A stretch of 64,000 bases of DNA from Arion vulgaris (GCA_020796225.1 CM036767.1:10093927-10157926); one strand, 5' to 3'; counted from the first letter of the stretch, positions 11,082-21,596 are shown. The notes: generated by a model not told the origin, from the letters alone. Numbers and translations are program-made.

Positions 11082-13255
11082 TAGTCTGTCCATTAATTCG
11101 TGAGCACGTTTGAAATTGATTTTCTCGAAAACTACCTGTTGGATCTCAGTGATTTTTGCATGCAGCCTTAGAATATCCATGACGCTAAAATAACGCTAAC
11201 CAGTAGTCCATAGATGCTACGGATTTTGCACATCGGCGAATTCCTTTGATCTTTTATGACAATTGCAAATACGGGGCTCAAATTTTAGATTTTACAGTAA
11301 TCCCTAGAATTTGTCCATGTCAATTCTATTCATAGGTGTATCTCCATATTAACTTGATAGGTCAAGTAATTAAGTGTGTTGCCCTTTATGTGCAATCGTG
11401 AACTTGGATACAATATGCAACAGTTAGTCCTCCCTTCGGTCACCATTAGACCCCAGGGTGTCTTAACTTCACCACAAATTGTATGATGGCAGACGCATTT
11501 GGATATGGAAATGTATACGTTGCTATTTCTCAGTCTGTAATCAAAATATGATTTGTATCATCCCGAATCTGACGATTCCATGAGGTTGATAATTGTTACT
11601 GGCTGGACAAATTGTAATCCATCTCGGTGCCAGTACTCGTCTTCCTCTCGGAGCACATGTTCAACACACTTCTTCCAGAACTGCATGTCTATCATTGAGA
11701 AGGACTCACGTGTCAGAACTTCAACATCACACATTTTAAACGTCCTGTTCTGTTCGGCAACTTGCCCCTTTACTTTAGCCCAGACAAGCTCTATCGGATT
11801 GAGGTGAGCATGATATGGAGGTAGTCGCAAAGACGTGTGGCCGTATTCCGCAATGATTTTGTCAATATGAAACACCTTTGTCTTATTTGTCATCCTCACC
11901 AGGTGCAACAACTCGGTTTCAAATATGTATCATCGAAGCTGACATTTTCCTTAGCAAGCCAAGTCCTAATTTGATCTTTTGTATTTGATGCAGTTGGTAC
12001 TTTGTCTTCCGCTGATACTGCGCTGTGATAGGATGCATTATCCATTACCAAGCATGATGGTCTGTTTAGAATTGGAAGTAGATCTTTCTCCATCCAGTGC
12101 CTGAAAATATGTCCATTCATTTCTGTGTGGTAGTCCCTACCGTCGGTACTTTTGATTGGAAAATAAGTCCAGCGTCATGGACAAGACCTTCTTCACTGCT
12201 TCCTGCATGTGTTAGTATAATACGCTGGCCTTTGCTGCTTGGTATTTTTCTTTTCTGTTCACCGTCTACTGATTGCCATTCTTTAGCATTGGTGTGGTGA
12301 GCATTGACCCAGGATTCGTCCAAATATACAATAGCATAACCTTGCCTCCGCCGCTCACGGATCTGCCTCAGGTATTTACTTCGGGCAGCAATTAAATGTG
12401 GCTTTTCACAAATAATATTCCTGCCGCCTATAGTTTTCTGAAGGTGAAGACGGGCTCTTACAATTTTCCATAGAGTACTTTTAGAAATGTCTATGCTGCA
12501 ATCTGATTGCAGTTTTAATTTCAGTTTCCTGAGAGTAACAAGTTGATTTGTCGCAAACATTTTCAAGAGCTCCCGTCTTATGACATCTATGTCAAAGTCG
12601 TCAATTGTTCTTTTCCTTCCTTGCTTGACATTAGTGCACTTTGTGTCCTGTTTAATCCATCGGGAAAAGGATTCTCTATTCAGACCAAGCGCCAGTTGCG
12701 TTCGTTTTTCAGGGTTATGAATATCGCAATATAGATGACCTCTCTTAGATTCCCTACGGAAGTGTTGGTATAGTAAAACTGTAACCTTCTGCATTGTTAT
12801 AAATGTGCACTTCAGACTCATTATGAATGTGATATCAATGTCAGTTTTGATAAGCCAACAAATATGATACAATAGCTTCATACAAATAGCGAGATACGCC
12901 TATAACTATAAAACGGTATCCCAATTATAACGTCATATGCTTTCCGCTTTCAAAGTCGACTGGGTTAGGTGCACGGGAATTCGTGAAACTCACGATATTT
13001 CAATGTTACCATAATGTATTTTTAGAACAACGCGTCTGTGTACCGTAGATCTGTTACTATTGTGTACAATCCGGTGAGGTTGATTTTAATATAACCTGAA
13101 GAAGAAATATTTCAAACTACATCAAATTTTCTTGGAAAAAATATTTCTCTAGCGTCATGGATATTCTAAGGCTGCTTGCAAAAATCACTGAGATCCAACA
13201 GGTAGTTTTCGAGAAAATCAATTTCAAACGTGCTCACGAATTAATGGACAGACTA
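11082..13255 (-). mobile_element. IS630/Tc1/mariner-type DNA transposon, Sailor-like, both ends present
   Basis: A 2,174-bp element bounded by 106-bp terminal inverted repeats, 11082-11187 and 13150-13255. They begin TAGTCTGTCCATTAATTCGT and differ at a single position by eye. A TA dinucleotide flanks each end, the target-site choice of the IS630-Tc1-mariner group. One transposase gene lies on the minus strand (11558-12881). The element sits beside LINE L10 debris. Near-identical terminal repeats argue for a recent insertion, whereas the transposase has two frameshifts. Confidence 0.85.
11558..12881 (-). pseudogene. DDE transposase, long D-E spacing, two single-base frameshifts
   Basis: Three overlapping minus-strand frames (12881-12117, 12120-11896, 11911-11558) form one transposase of roughly 440 residues. 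The N-terminal part is helix-turn-helix-like (ALGLNRESFSRWIKQ; STLWKIVRARL). The catalytic core shows YLDESWVNAHHT, LVMDNASYHS and PPYHAHLNPIELVW, the three acidic residues of a DDE_3 fold. Reading across the frameshift I count 83 residues between the second D and the E, far from the 34-39 of classical Tc1/mariner. This resembles the family described as Sailor (DD82E). The frame breaks fall near 12155 (one base short in an A run) and near 11915 (one G short). Either could be sequencing error. The true start could be one of several Met codons in the first 35 residues. Confidence 0.8.
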
Positions 13256-13257
13256 TA

Positions 13258-13560
13258 GTTAGTTTGTTCCTTTCGTGCCAAAAGCGGCACATAGGGCAGA
13301 TGTTTTAGATCTCCATGTGATGCGGTTCGTTACTAGCAGTTGGAGATCTTGTATGGTTTTACATCCCAATAGTTTACTTTCTTGTAGGATTGTTCTTCAA
13401 AGAGTGGTCTTAGGTCTTCCACGTTTTCTTTTCCCAACTGGTGATCACATAAGGACTTGTCGATTTAGTCTCTTTTCGTCTGATCTAAGAACATGACCTA
13501 AATATTTCACCTTCGTTTCCTTATAATATTTGATACGGGTTGTTGGTGTGTTCTATCTCT
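13258..13560 (-). pseudogene. LINE L10 3' fragment beside the Sailor-like transposon
   Basis: Minus-strand KVKYLGHVLRSDEKRLNRQV, a GKRKRGRPKTTL region and CKTIQDLQLLVTNRITWRSK. It begins directly at the transposon's right TA, so the transposon may have landed in this LINE. Confidence 0.75.
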
Positions 13561-13631
13561 CACTGTGTTGCTAGAAACGAAATCACTCCATTTAACTTTT
13601 AATAATTTTCGGAGACATTTATCTGTTCAGA

Positions 13632-13993
13632 CAGAGCCAACTATAAAATTATGGGTCTTCGGAGTCAGGTAAGAATTATGGGATATCAGACCCCAATTAC
13701 ATCACGTGACCTTGCATTCCAGTATTGGTGTATATAGACGAATTCATTTTAAAATCAACACAAAATGCTAAATCGTAGTTATATTATGCAACAAGTTAAG
13801 TTTAACAATAAGGAATATCAATATTATGAATATTTTTCACAAAATAAATAACCATAGACTTATAGAATTGAATAAAATTGTAAAAAAGCTTGCAGTGTTC
13901 TATCAAACATCTATATTTACCGGCCCCCTTTTCTGATCTAGGTCAGGAAACACCTAGTCAGTTGTCTGGCCTAGTTATCCTGAGTTGGCTGTG
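13632..13993. mobile_element. MITE family with 7-bp target duplications, copy 1 (reverse)
   Basis: A 362-bp copy flanked by a perfect 7-bp repeat, GTTCAGA (13625-13631 and 13994-14000). Ends are CAGAGCCAACTATAA and, inverted, CACAGCCAACTCAGG, so the two terminal repeats are similar but not identical. The interior is AT-rich with no open frame. Other copies lie at 30428, 37087, 40640 and 42862. Confidence 0.8.
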
Positions 13994-14346
13994 GTTCAGA
14001 CCACCTGCAACTAGAACTTAAACGATTCGTGTCCCATGTATATCGATCCATTTTCTCATTATATGCGAGATAAAGTGTCTAGTCTAGTCGGAGACGGACG
14101 ATAACAGGTAGGTCCAGCGCTCTATTCAAGCGGGTAAACGATCTATTGTCAGATAAAAATGACACTTCAATAACACAGACTATTTAGGAGATGGTGACAT
14201 CTAGGTCAGATTATTGTGATCCTTTTCGTCTGACAATTGGAGCCGACTTGTCATTGATAATCTTTGATTAAGTATTTTTATTGTACCTAGCGGCCTCTTG
14301 GACTCTGCAAAATACATTTCTTTGTATCGTGTCCTCTTGTTCTTAG

Positions 14347-14600
14347 TCTTCTGCTTCTTTGTGTTCGTTCTTTACGACCAATTATAATCATTCTTTGTGA
14401 TATGTTTGATCTTTGCCAAGAACGTGTATACGTTGCACATTGGTTTGGTAGGCCCCTAAACGCATAGACTTCTACACATTTAGGACACGGGCATCCAATT
14501 TCAGCCAAACTTCCTTATTTGCTTCTTATGACATGCGTGGCAGGTAACAGTAGTTCTATTCTTGACACCCCAAATTTGGGCTCCGGTAACCACTCAGGCG
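14347..14600 (-). mobile_element. SINE-A
   Basis: Full-length minus-strand copy, from CTTCTTTGTGTTCGTTC to CCACTCAGGCG, directly followed by a SINE-B copy in the same orientation. The two abut tail to head. Confidence 0.8.
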
Positions 14601-14850
14601 TTCTTCGTCTTTGAACGCTACATATCGGCTACTTGTCAAACTACTCTTTGTGTTTTGTATGTGATCTGAGCCTAAGAGCGATTGGACGTTGTGGCAGTTA
14701 TGCACCTACAAGTAAGCCAGCACATCCGATTTCTATTTACTAGGGTAGCTTCTCTAGGCTCCTCCCTCAGTCGCCTCTTACGACATGCTTTTTATGCCGC
14801 ACTGTTACTATTCTTTGCTTCCGGTGTGGGCCCCAGCACCACACGGGCGT
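14601..14850 (-). mobile_element. SINE-B
   Basis: A full-length minus-strand copy ending CAGCACCACACGGGCG. It is followed by a TCAA microsatellite (14851-14888). Confidence 0.8.
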
Positions 14851-14889
14851 CCAATCAACCAATCAATCAATCACTCAATCAATCAAGTG

Positions 14890-15243
14890 TCCTACCTGCT
14901 GGCGTAGACGATCATGTCTCTTCACAACTCTCTCTCTCTCTCTCTCTCTCTCTGTTGTAGTTAATCAGTTCTGACGTCGATCTTTTGTCGAACCACGATG
15001 TCAACCATTCGATATCTTCCTATGCCTACCACAATCACTTCTTCCCAAAATGGTACCTGTTGTCACCAAATGTTCTAAACCTTCTCTTCTCATTATATGC
15101 CCGAAAAACCTTGATTGTCTGATTCTTATTCTTTTGATAAGGTTTCTTTGCGTGCATGCCTCTTTTAAATCATCCTCATTTGTTTTCACTGTCCATATAA
15201 TTTCCAGCATTCTTCTGTAAAACTAAATCTCTGTGGCTTCCAG
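14890..15243 (-). pseudogene. LINE L8 3' fragment
   Basis: Minus-strand RIRIRQSRFFGHIMRREGLE and a degraded GRHRKISNG end. A CT microsatellite (about 14932-14954) lies near its 3' end. Confidence 0.7.
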
Positions 15244-15390
15244 CTTCTTCTTCTTTGAACGCTCCATGTGTGTGTGTATGGATCCAAGCCAAAGAGCGAT
15301 TGTATGTTGCCCGAGTTATGCGCCTACAAGTTGACCACCAAATCGATTTCTACCAAGCTTTTTATTTACTAGGTAGCTTCCTAGACTCCT
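15244..15390 (-). mobile_element. SINE-B, 5'-truncated
   Basis: The 3' half of the family on the minus strand (TTCTTTGAACGCTCCATG to CTTCCTAGACTCC). It joins LINE L8 on the left and a half MITE on the right. Confidence 0.7.
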
Positions 15391-15404
15391 ATTATTCAAT
15401 TATT

Positions 15405-15451
15405 CCAAAAATGTGTGTCTGGCCCCATCAACAAAAGTAAACACGAGCCGC
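15405..15451. mobile_element. hAT-like MITE, half copy
   Basis: Only the right end of the family is present (TCTGGCCCCATCAACAAAAG then ACGAGCCGCCACTG). It abuts a 5'-truncated SINE-B. The junction marks a deletion or rearrangement. Confidence 0.6.
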
Positions 15452-15821
15452 CACTGATTTTGATATCGCAATTAATAACCTTACTAAATGTACCATCTGA
15501 AGGATCTATACAGCAGCTGTGACAAGGTTGGAAGTCTGAATGTACGCTTTGCCCATTTACCTGTTTGATTCAATCACAGTCTTGTTTTGAAGTCGTAATA
15601 ACAAAACTCACCAGCGAAACAATTTACTGTATTAAACCAGTGAAGCAAAAAAACCCAAATGGACTTCTCGATTGGCAAAAAAACCCAACATAATCGAACT
15701 ATTGATCGTCTGTGTATTACCGGGGCCATCAAGGAGAACAAAGAATTGTAACACTGCGACCTACAAGGCATGTCGTAAGAGGCGACTAAGGTAGGGGCCT
15801 AGGAAAGCTACCCTAGTAAAT

Positions 15822-16075
15822 CTTATTTTTCTTCGAACGTTCTCTATTAATAACTTGTTAACCACTATGTTTGGTTTGTATGTGATCTGCGCCTAAGAGC
15901 GATTGTACGTTGTGTCAGTTATGCGCCTACAAGTAGGCCACCACAACAATTTCCGGATGCTTTTTATTTACTAGGGTAGCTTCCTAGATCCTTCATCATT
16001 CGTTTTTACGACATGCCTTGTAGTCATAGTGGTACTATTCTTTGCTTCCTTGCGGGTTCCGTCACCACACGGGTG
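15822..16075 (-). mobile_element. SINE-B nested inside SINE-B, 11-bp TSD
   Basis: A 254-bp minus-strand copy flanked by CCCTAGTAAAT (15811-15821 and 16076-16086), which is itself part of the host SINE-B sequence. Confidence 0.9.
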
Positions 16076-16140
16076 CCCTAGTAAATAAAAAGTGTCGCAG
16101 AAATCGGATGTGCTGGCCTACTTGTTGCGATAAAAATGGT

Positions 16141-16306
16141 CAGTGAGGGCTCGTTATTAAGGGCCAGTGGGGCCGAGCCCCACCAAATATAGAGTGTAAT
16201 GTGTATTTATTATTTTATAAATTAAAATATAACCTAACCCAAAACCATAATTTTCCTGAAAATTTGTCTCTGGCCCCACCAACAAAAAAGTCATGAGTCG
16301 CAACTG
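16141..16306. mobile_element. hAT-like MITE, copy 1
   Basis: A 166-bp element with ends CAGTGAGGGCTCGT and (inverted) CAGTTGCGACTCATGA. Family members begin CAGTGGCGGCTCGT and carry subterminal GGGCCAGTGGGGC / CTGGCCCCACC. It lies inside a SINE-B copy. Flanks AAAATGGT and AAAATGTC resemble a decayed 8-bp duplication, the size made by hAT transposases. Confidence 0.7.
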
Positions 16307-16439
16307 AAAATGTCACAACGCATAATCGCTCTTAGACTCAGATCACATACAAATCACAAAGGGTGTTTAACAGGGTCAATATGAGCAGAAGAAGAAGAAG
16401 AATTATTGATTATTGATTATTTTTATTTCAAACATTGAA

Positions 16440-16689
16440 AGTGACAAAATTTGTCAAACTTGGATATGTAACCTCTACGAAGAATCCAACCACTCGCATA
16501 TTTATTCAAAGTGACTCATCAAAACGAGAGCCCGAACTCAGAACAAAGGTGGATAATTCGCTAGGAACTTTAAGCTTTGGCAGTACCTATTGTCATGAAA
16601 CTACAGGTGGAAATCTTACAGTGGATTATTGCTTCACATTGAGGATCATTTCCATTCAAACAAATGTCACTGATTGCCTGCAGGTAAGC
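16440..16689 (+). CDS. Possible orphan internal exon
   Basis: A frame open from about 16417 ends at a strong donor consensus, CTGCAG|GTAAGC (boundary near 16683/16684). It is preceded by a T-rich stretch and an AG at 16440-16441. The peptide has a GGNLTVDYCF segment with a potential N-glycosylation site and three cysteines, compatible with an extracellular domain, but no family is recognised. No partner exon was found nearby. It does not match the repeat families of the window. Confidence 0.25.
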
Positions 16690-17099
16690 TTAGTTGTAGA
16701 CAACAATTGAGACTAGTTTCCAAAGACGGCGGTTTTTTCTTCTAAAGCTATTATTTCTCTAGAAAACTAGTGGCACCAACTTGCCGCCTCTAAACGGCTG
16801 TGTCTAGTCTGTAAAACGCTTGTCTACAGGACAAGGCAAATGGTGCTGTAAGTAATAGGGATTTGTAGTTCGAATTCAGTGCTTGGTAAATTTTTGCAGC
16901 CTAGGGCTAACCTCTGCAGTCGGAGAAGGCAAACATGTAAAGAAAGTGAGGGATACTGACAATAAGGAAAGGAACCTTCCGCAAAAATCAACCAAATTCA
17001 CCATAACAGGTGACAACGCCTGAATTCATAGCAGGCGAATGTTGAGTTCCTGCGGTTTTTTAATACATGCTTACTGTCTATTTATTTACTATATCCACT

Positions 17100-18900
17100 T
17101 GCTCCGCTGCTTCCTCTGTTGGCTCCTGTACTTCCCTCCATTGGCTCATGTACTTCAGTTCATTGGCTCTGTTGCTTCCCTCTGTTATCTCATGTACTTC
17201 CCTCCATTTGCTCTGTTGCTTATCTCTGTTGTCTCATGTACTTCCCTCCATTGGCTCTGTTGCTTCTCTCTGTTGTCTCATGTACTTCCCTCCATTTGCT
17301 CTGTTGCTTCCCTCTGTTGTTTCATGTAGTTCCCTTCATTGACTCCAGTGCTTCCTTCATTGGCTCAGTGCTTCCTTCATTGACTCTACTCCTTCATTGA
17401 CTACAGTGCTTCCCTTCATTGACTCAGTGCTTCCTCATTGACTCCAGTGCTTCCTTCATTGACTACATGCTTCCTTCATTGACTCCAGTGCTTCCTTCAT
17501 TGACTCAGTGCTTCCTTCATTGACTCCCGTACTTCCTTCATTGACTACAGTGCTTCCTTCATTGACTAGTGCTTCCTCATTGATCCGTGCTTCCTTCATT
17601 GACTTCCAGTCTTCCTTCATTGACTACAGTGCTTCCTCCATTGCCTCCAGTGCTTCCTCCATTGCTCCAGTGCTTCTTCATTGATTCCAGTGCTTCCTTC
17701 ATTGACTCAGTGCTTCCTTCATTGCCTCCAGTGCTTCCTTCATTGACTCCAGTGCTTCCTTCATTGACTCCAGTGTCCTCTTGGACTCCAGTGCTTCCCT
17801 TCATTGACTCCAGTGCTTCCCTTCATTGACTACAGTGCTTCCTCATTGACTCAGTGCTTCCTTCATTTATCCAGTGTCCTCATTGACTCCAGTGCTCCTT
17901 CATTGACTACAGTGCTTCCCTCCATTGCCTCCAGTGCTTCCCTCCATTGCCTCCAGTGCTTCCTTCATTGGGCTCAGTGCTTCCTTCATTGACTCAGTGC
18001 TTCCTTCATTGCTCAGTGCTTCCTTCATTGACTCCAGTGCTTCCTTTATTGACTCCAGTGCTTTCCTTCATTGACTCCAGTGCTCCTTCATTGACTCAGT
18101 GCTTCCTTCATTGACTCCAGTGCTTCCTTCATTGACTCCGTGCTTCCTTCATTGACTCGGTGCTTCCTTCATTGCCTCCAGTGCTTCCCATTGACTACGG
18201 TGCTTCCTTCATTGGCTCCAGTGCTTCCTCCATTGCCTCCAGTACTTCTTCATTGCCTCCAGTGCTTCCTTCATTGACTCCAGTGCTTCCTTCATTGCCT
18301 CCAGTGTTTCCTTCATTGACTACAGTGCTTCCTTCATTGGCTCCAGTGCTTCCTTCATTGGCTCCAGTGCCTTCATTGCTCAGTCTTCCTTCATTGCCTC
18401 CAGTGCTTCTCTTCATTGACTACGGCTCTCATTGATCCAGTGCTTCTCTTCATTGCTCAGTGCTTCCCTTCATTGACTCGGTGCTTCCTTCATTGACTTC
18501 CAGTGCTTCCTTCATTGACTCCAGTGCTTCCTTCATTGACTACGGTGCTTCCTTCATTGCCTCCAGTGCTTCCTTTCATTGACTACGGTGCTTCTTCATT
18601 GGCTCCGTATTTCTCCATTTGCTCCAGTGCTTCCTTCATTGGCTCCAGTGCTTTCTCCATTGCCTTCAGTGCTCCAATTCTCGGTGCTTTCCATTGACTC
18701 GGTGCTTTTCTCCATTGACTCCGGTGCTTTCATTGACTCTGGTGCTCTCCATTGGCTCTGGTGCTTCTCCATTGACTCTGGTGCTTCTCTCCACTGGTTC
18801 CGGTGCTTCTCTCCATTGGCTCCGGTGCTTCTCTCCATTGACTTTGGTGCTTCCCTCCATTGGCTCTAGTGCTTCCCTCCATTGGTTCATGTGTTTCCAC
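17100..18900. repeat. 21-bp minisatellite, 1.8 kb
   Basis: About 80 copies of a 21-bp unit (CTTCCTTCATTGACTCCAGTG core). The first 230 bp are a variant block (CTGTTGTCTCATGTACTTCC). The last 250 bp carry CTCCATTGGCTCCGGTG variants. Many single-base deletions interrupt all frames, arguing against coding. Confidence 0.93.
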
Positions 18901-19065
18901 TAGAGCTAAAAAAAATTAATTGTTATCGAATAGTCAGGAATTCTAGTTTGTCATTATTGTTCCTATATTTAGTTTGGGGAGAGTACCTGGTTGTCTTGTA
19001 GACCAAGAAGATTTCAACAACTCCAGGTGTGTAGGGGATATGCTTAGTGTTGTGGAAACTCCTAC

Positions 19066-19150
19066 ACAGGTACCGAAAGGTTACGATGTCCATGGCACCG
19101 AGCCGAAGAGCTTTCAGCTCAAGTGCTTCTGGATCGGAAAAAATAGCTAC
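19066..19150 (+). mobile_element. SINE-C, 3' fragment
   Basis: The 3' end only, from ACCGAAAGGTTACGATGTCC to GCTTCTGGATCGGAAAAAA. 5'-truncated. Confidence 0.75.
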
Positions 19151-19235
19151 ATTGCTAGTACAGTGGTCGCGAGATTGTTCAGGTTAGAATTTTTCTTTCT
19201 GCCCTCAGCAACAAAATTATCATTGACCTTACCGG

Positions 19236-19475
19236 GATTGTGGCGTCTGTGGCCTAGGGATAGTGACTCGGTCTATTAACCCCGACGTTCTGAGTTCGAA
19301 TCACGCTGCAGACAGTTTGGTTGCAAATTGTTCCGTGTGGATTTTTACAAAAGAACGATGGCACCACCCGTTCAGAAAGCAATGGCAAACTACTGAACGT
19401 AATAATACCTAGAAAATCACAAACAGCGTTAAAAAGCTGGGGTTGATTCGCAAGTCCTGTAAAGTATATGCAATT
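19236..19475 (+). mobile_element. SINE-D
   Basis: Head GTGGCGTCTGTGGCCTAGGG, B-box GAGTTCGAATCACGC, body as at 749. It lies just upstream of SINE-E. Confidence 0.82.
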
Positions 19476-19501
19476 AAATTTTAAAAATAGAGAGCCGCTG
19501 T

Positions 19502-20012
19502 ATGTAGTTGTTAGTGAACTCGCTTCGCAAGGCTGGTGGTCTGGGTTCAGCTCCCGCAATGCGCGTGGGATTTTTCCAACCGCGACGGCTTCAGGTCGAC
19601 CCAGCCTCAACTGGGTACCAGACATGCTCTGGGAAAGTAAAGGCATCCGGCGTGATGCTGACCACATCACCCATCGTGTGCCGACGGTCAATGAAAATAC
19701 AGACCTAACACTGTATTGACCTATATACCACGAGGTATCTTCTTCTTTGCGTTCGTTCTTTATGACCAATTTTAATCACTCTTTATGATATGTTTGATCT
19801 TTGCCAAGAACGTGTATACGTTGCACACTGGTTTGTTAGGCCCCTAAACGCATAGACTTCACACGTTTAGGACACATGCATCCGATTTCAGCCAAACCTC
19901 CTGAGTCGCCTTTTACGACATGCGTGGCAGGTAACAGTGGTTCTATTCTTTACACCCCAAATTTGGGCCCCGGTAACCACTCTGGCGACCACGAGGTATG
20001 AAAGGGTTCCTT
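19502..20012 (+). mobile_element. SINE-E, split by SINE-A
   Basis: A plus-strand copy with the same head as at 7790, interrupted by SINE-A at 19739-19987. The last bases, GAAAGGGTTCC, follow the second TSD. Confidence 0.85.
19739..19987 (-). mobile_element. SINE-A inserted in SINE-E, 12-bp TSD
   Basis: A 249-bp minus-strand copy flanked by ACCACGAGGTAT at 19727-19738 and 19988-19999. The host SINE-E sequence resumes exactly after the second repeat. This fixes both ends of the SINE-A family and shows it to be a genuine retroposon. Confidence 0.92.
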
Positions 20013-20228
20013 TACTTTTTGTTTCTTACTGGGGATTGAACATGGGTCTCTTGCATGAAAACCAGCGCGCTAATCCATTCTAAGTCGGCAAGCATAATAT
20101 GTAATTTTTCAGTGGTTTTTCAGAACTTGGAAGGAAATGACAGATCTGACAATCAAGAAAAGAAGGGAATCATGAGTACAATCAATAACAATATATATGA
20201 GACTGCAGTAAAACTATTTGATTGGTAA

Positions 20229-20431
20229 AACACGTAATCACAAAGTACTGTAGTTTTACAAATTACAAAAACAATGACAATATACAGCAGCGTTTCGACC
20301 AACAAGGCCTTTATCAAGCAAACGAACAACAGGAGTGACGAATTTTAAAAACAATTACATATGGACGACTAGATACGGAGACATTCAAACGTATTGTTTT
20401 TATGTGTACAGTACTTTGTGATTACGTGTTT
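20229..20431. mobile_element. Repeat with perfect 25-bp inverted ends, copy 2 of the above
   Basis: The left end AAACACGTAATCACAAAGTA.. (20229-20253) and the right end (20407-20431) are perfect inverted copies. The interior carries GCGTTTCGACCAACAAGGCC. It may be a MITE or an inverted pair of Penelope-type terminal repeats. Confidence 0.5.
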
Positions 20432-20589
20432 CGTATAATCAATCCTAGACGACACACATGAAAATTATCTCTTCTCTCTCTGTTGCTATCACGGCCAGAC
20501 CGATGTACCAGATCTCTCAATAAATTCATTCATGTGGAAATCTGATTCATGTAGCCTTAGCATTGTTGTGTTTTACGTCACATCTGCAG

Positions 20590-20705
20590 CACCATTTGGA
20601 GCTCTAGTGCTTATCCTTCGGCGATGTGTCCGGATTCAGCCAGTGTTTACTGGGTTCGCTCTCCGTCAACCTTTGGCTGTCCCTAGCCGTCCTGCAAGGC
20701 AGCAG
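20590..20705 (+). mobile_element. Repeat family H, fragment
   Basis: A short copy (CTTATCCTTCGGCGATGTG to CCTGCAAGGCAGCAGG) abutting a partial SINE-A. Confidence 0.55.
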
Positions 20706-20710
20706 GTTGA

Positions 20711-20841
20711 CTTCTACACATTTAGAACACATGCATCCGATTTCAGCCAAACCTTCTTAGTCCCCTCTTACGACATGCATGGCAGGTAACAGTGGTTCTA
20801 TTCTTTACACCCCAAATTTGGGCCCGGTAACCACTCTGGCG
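20711..20841 (-). mobile_element. SINE-A, partial
   Basis: The 5' half of the family (minus strand) with the core and head, ending CCACTCTGGCG. The 3' half is absent. It adjoins repeat family H (20590-20705). Confidence 0.75.
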
Positions 20842-21078
20842 CTGAAGAATTCAAGAAAGCAATCATGGCAGCTATTAGAAAACAGTTCAGGGACAGTCAA
20901 CTAGTCAAGAACTCAAATGATTGTAATTTCCACTCAAAAGCCCTCAATATTGATACACGTTAGAAATGGCTATGATTGCCACAACATACATTATGTATAG
21001 AACGGTCAACAATAGTTAGATAGTGGTCTGCTCCGGTGGTCAAGCATAACAAAATAGTAAATAAAATGTGTATGTTAT
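20842..21078. other. No feature recognised
   Basis: Unique-looking. From 21200 to 21254 it holds a fragment (TTATATCAGGGCGTGTAGG) also found at 48205-48240. Confidence 0.4.
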
Positions 21079-21190
21079 ATATGAAATTCAAGCTTAGTTA
21101 CGCCGATGTACGCCAGTATGAAATTGAAGCTTAGTTACGCCGATGTACGCCAGTATGAAATTGAAACCTAGTTACGCCGATGTACGATAG
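21079..21190. repeat. 37-bp repeat, three copies
   Basis: TATGAAATTGAAGCTTAGTT followed by ACGCCGATGTACGCCAG, three tandem copies with increasing divergence to the right. Confidence 0.85.
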
Positions 21191-21254
21191 TCTCAATCTA
21201 AGGACGAGCTTTTTTTGTTATATCAGGGCGTGTAGGTCAACAAATATGAACAAT

Positions 21255-21596
21255 CAGTGGCGACTCGTCATTAAGGGCCAGTGGGGCTGAGCCCCAGCAA
21301 AAATAATTTGTAACGTGTATTTATTTTTAATATATAGTTTTGTTTATAATTATTACTTTTAACGTGATACTGATTAGCTTTAGGACTGCTAGAGTTGATA
21401 GTAGCTCGGCCTGCTAGCTGTGAGACGCCTCATAGCTCTGGTTCGAACCTACTGATTAGCTTTTAAAGTTGAATATCTTCCCGGAATAATAGCCAATTAA
21501 TAGTAAATACTAAAATATAACCAAACTAATAACCATGATTTTTTTCGAAAAATTTATACTGGCTCCAACAACAAAAATCATCACGAGCCGGCACTG
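21255..21596. mobile_element. hAT-like MITE, copy 2, with internal SINE-F head
   Basis: Ends CAGTGGCGACTCGT and (inverted) CAGTGCCGGCTCGT. Its interior is interrupted by a short SINE-F head fragment (21382-21450) that has its own 13-bp duplication. The outer 8-bp flanks match only weakly. Confidence 0.7.
21382..21450 (+). mobile_element. SINE-F head-only insertion, 13-bp TSD
   Basis: About 69 bp comprising only the tRNA-like head of SINE-F, up to its B box (GGTTCGAACCT). It is flanked by ACTGATTAGCTTT (21369-21381 and 21451-21463). The host is hAT-like MITE copy 2. Confidence 0.82.

Larger units (their letters stand above)
15709..16400 (+). mobile_element. SINE-B host copy carrying two insertions
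   Basis: A plus-strand SINE-B interrupted by a minus-strand SINE-B (15822-16075) and by a hAT-like MITE (16141-16306). The three remaining pieces join into one ordinary copy ending in GAAGAAGAAGAAG at 16388-16400. Confidence 0.85.
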
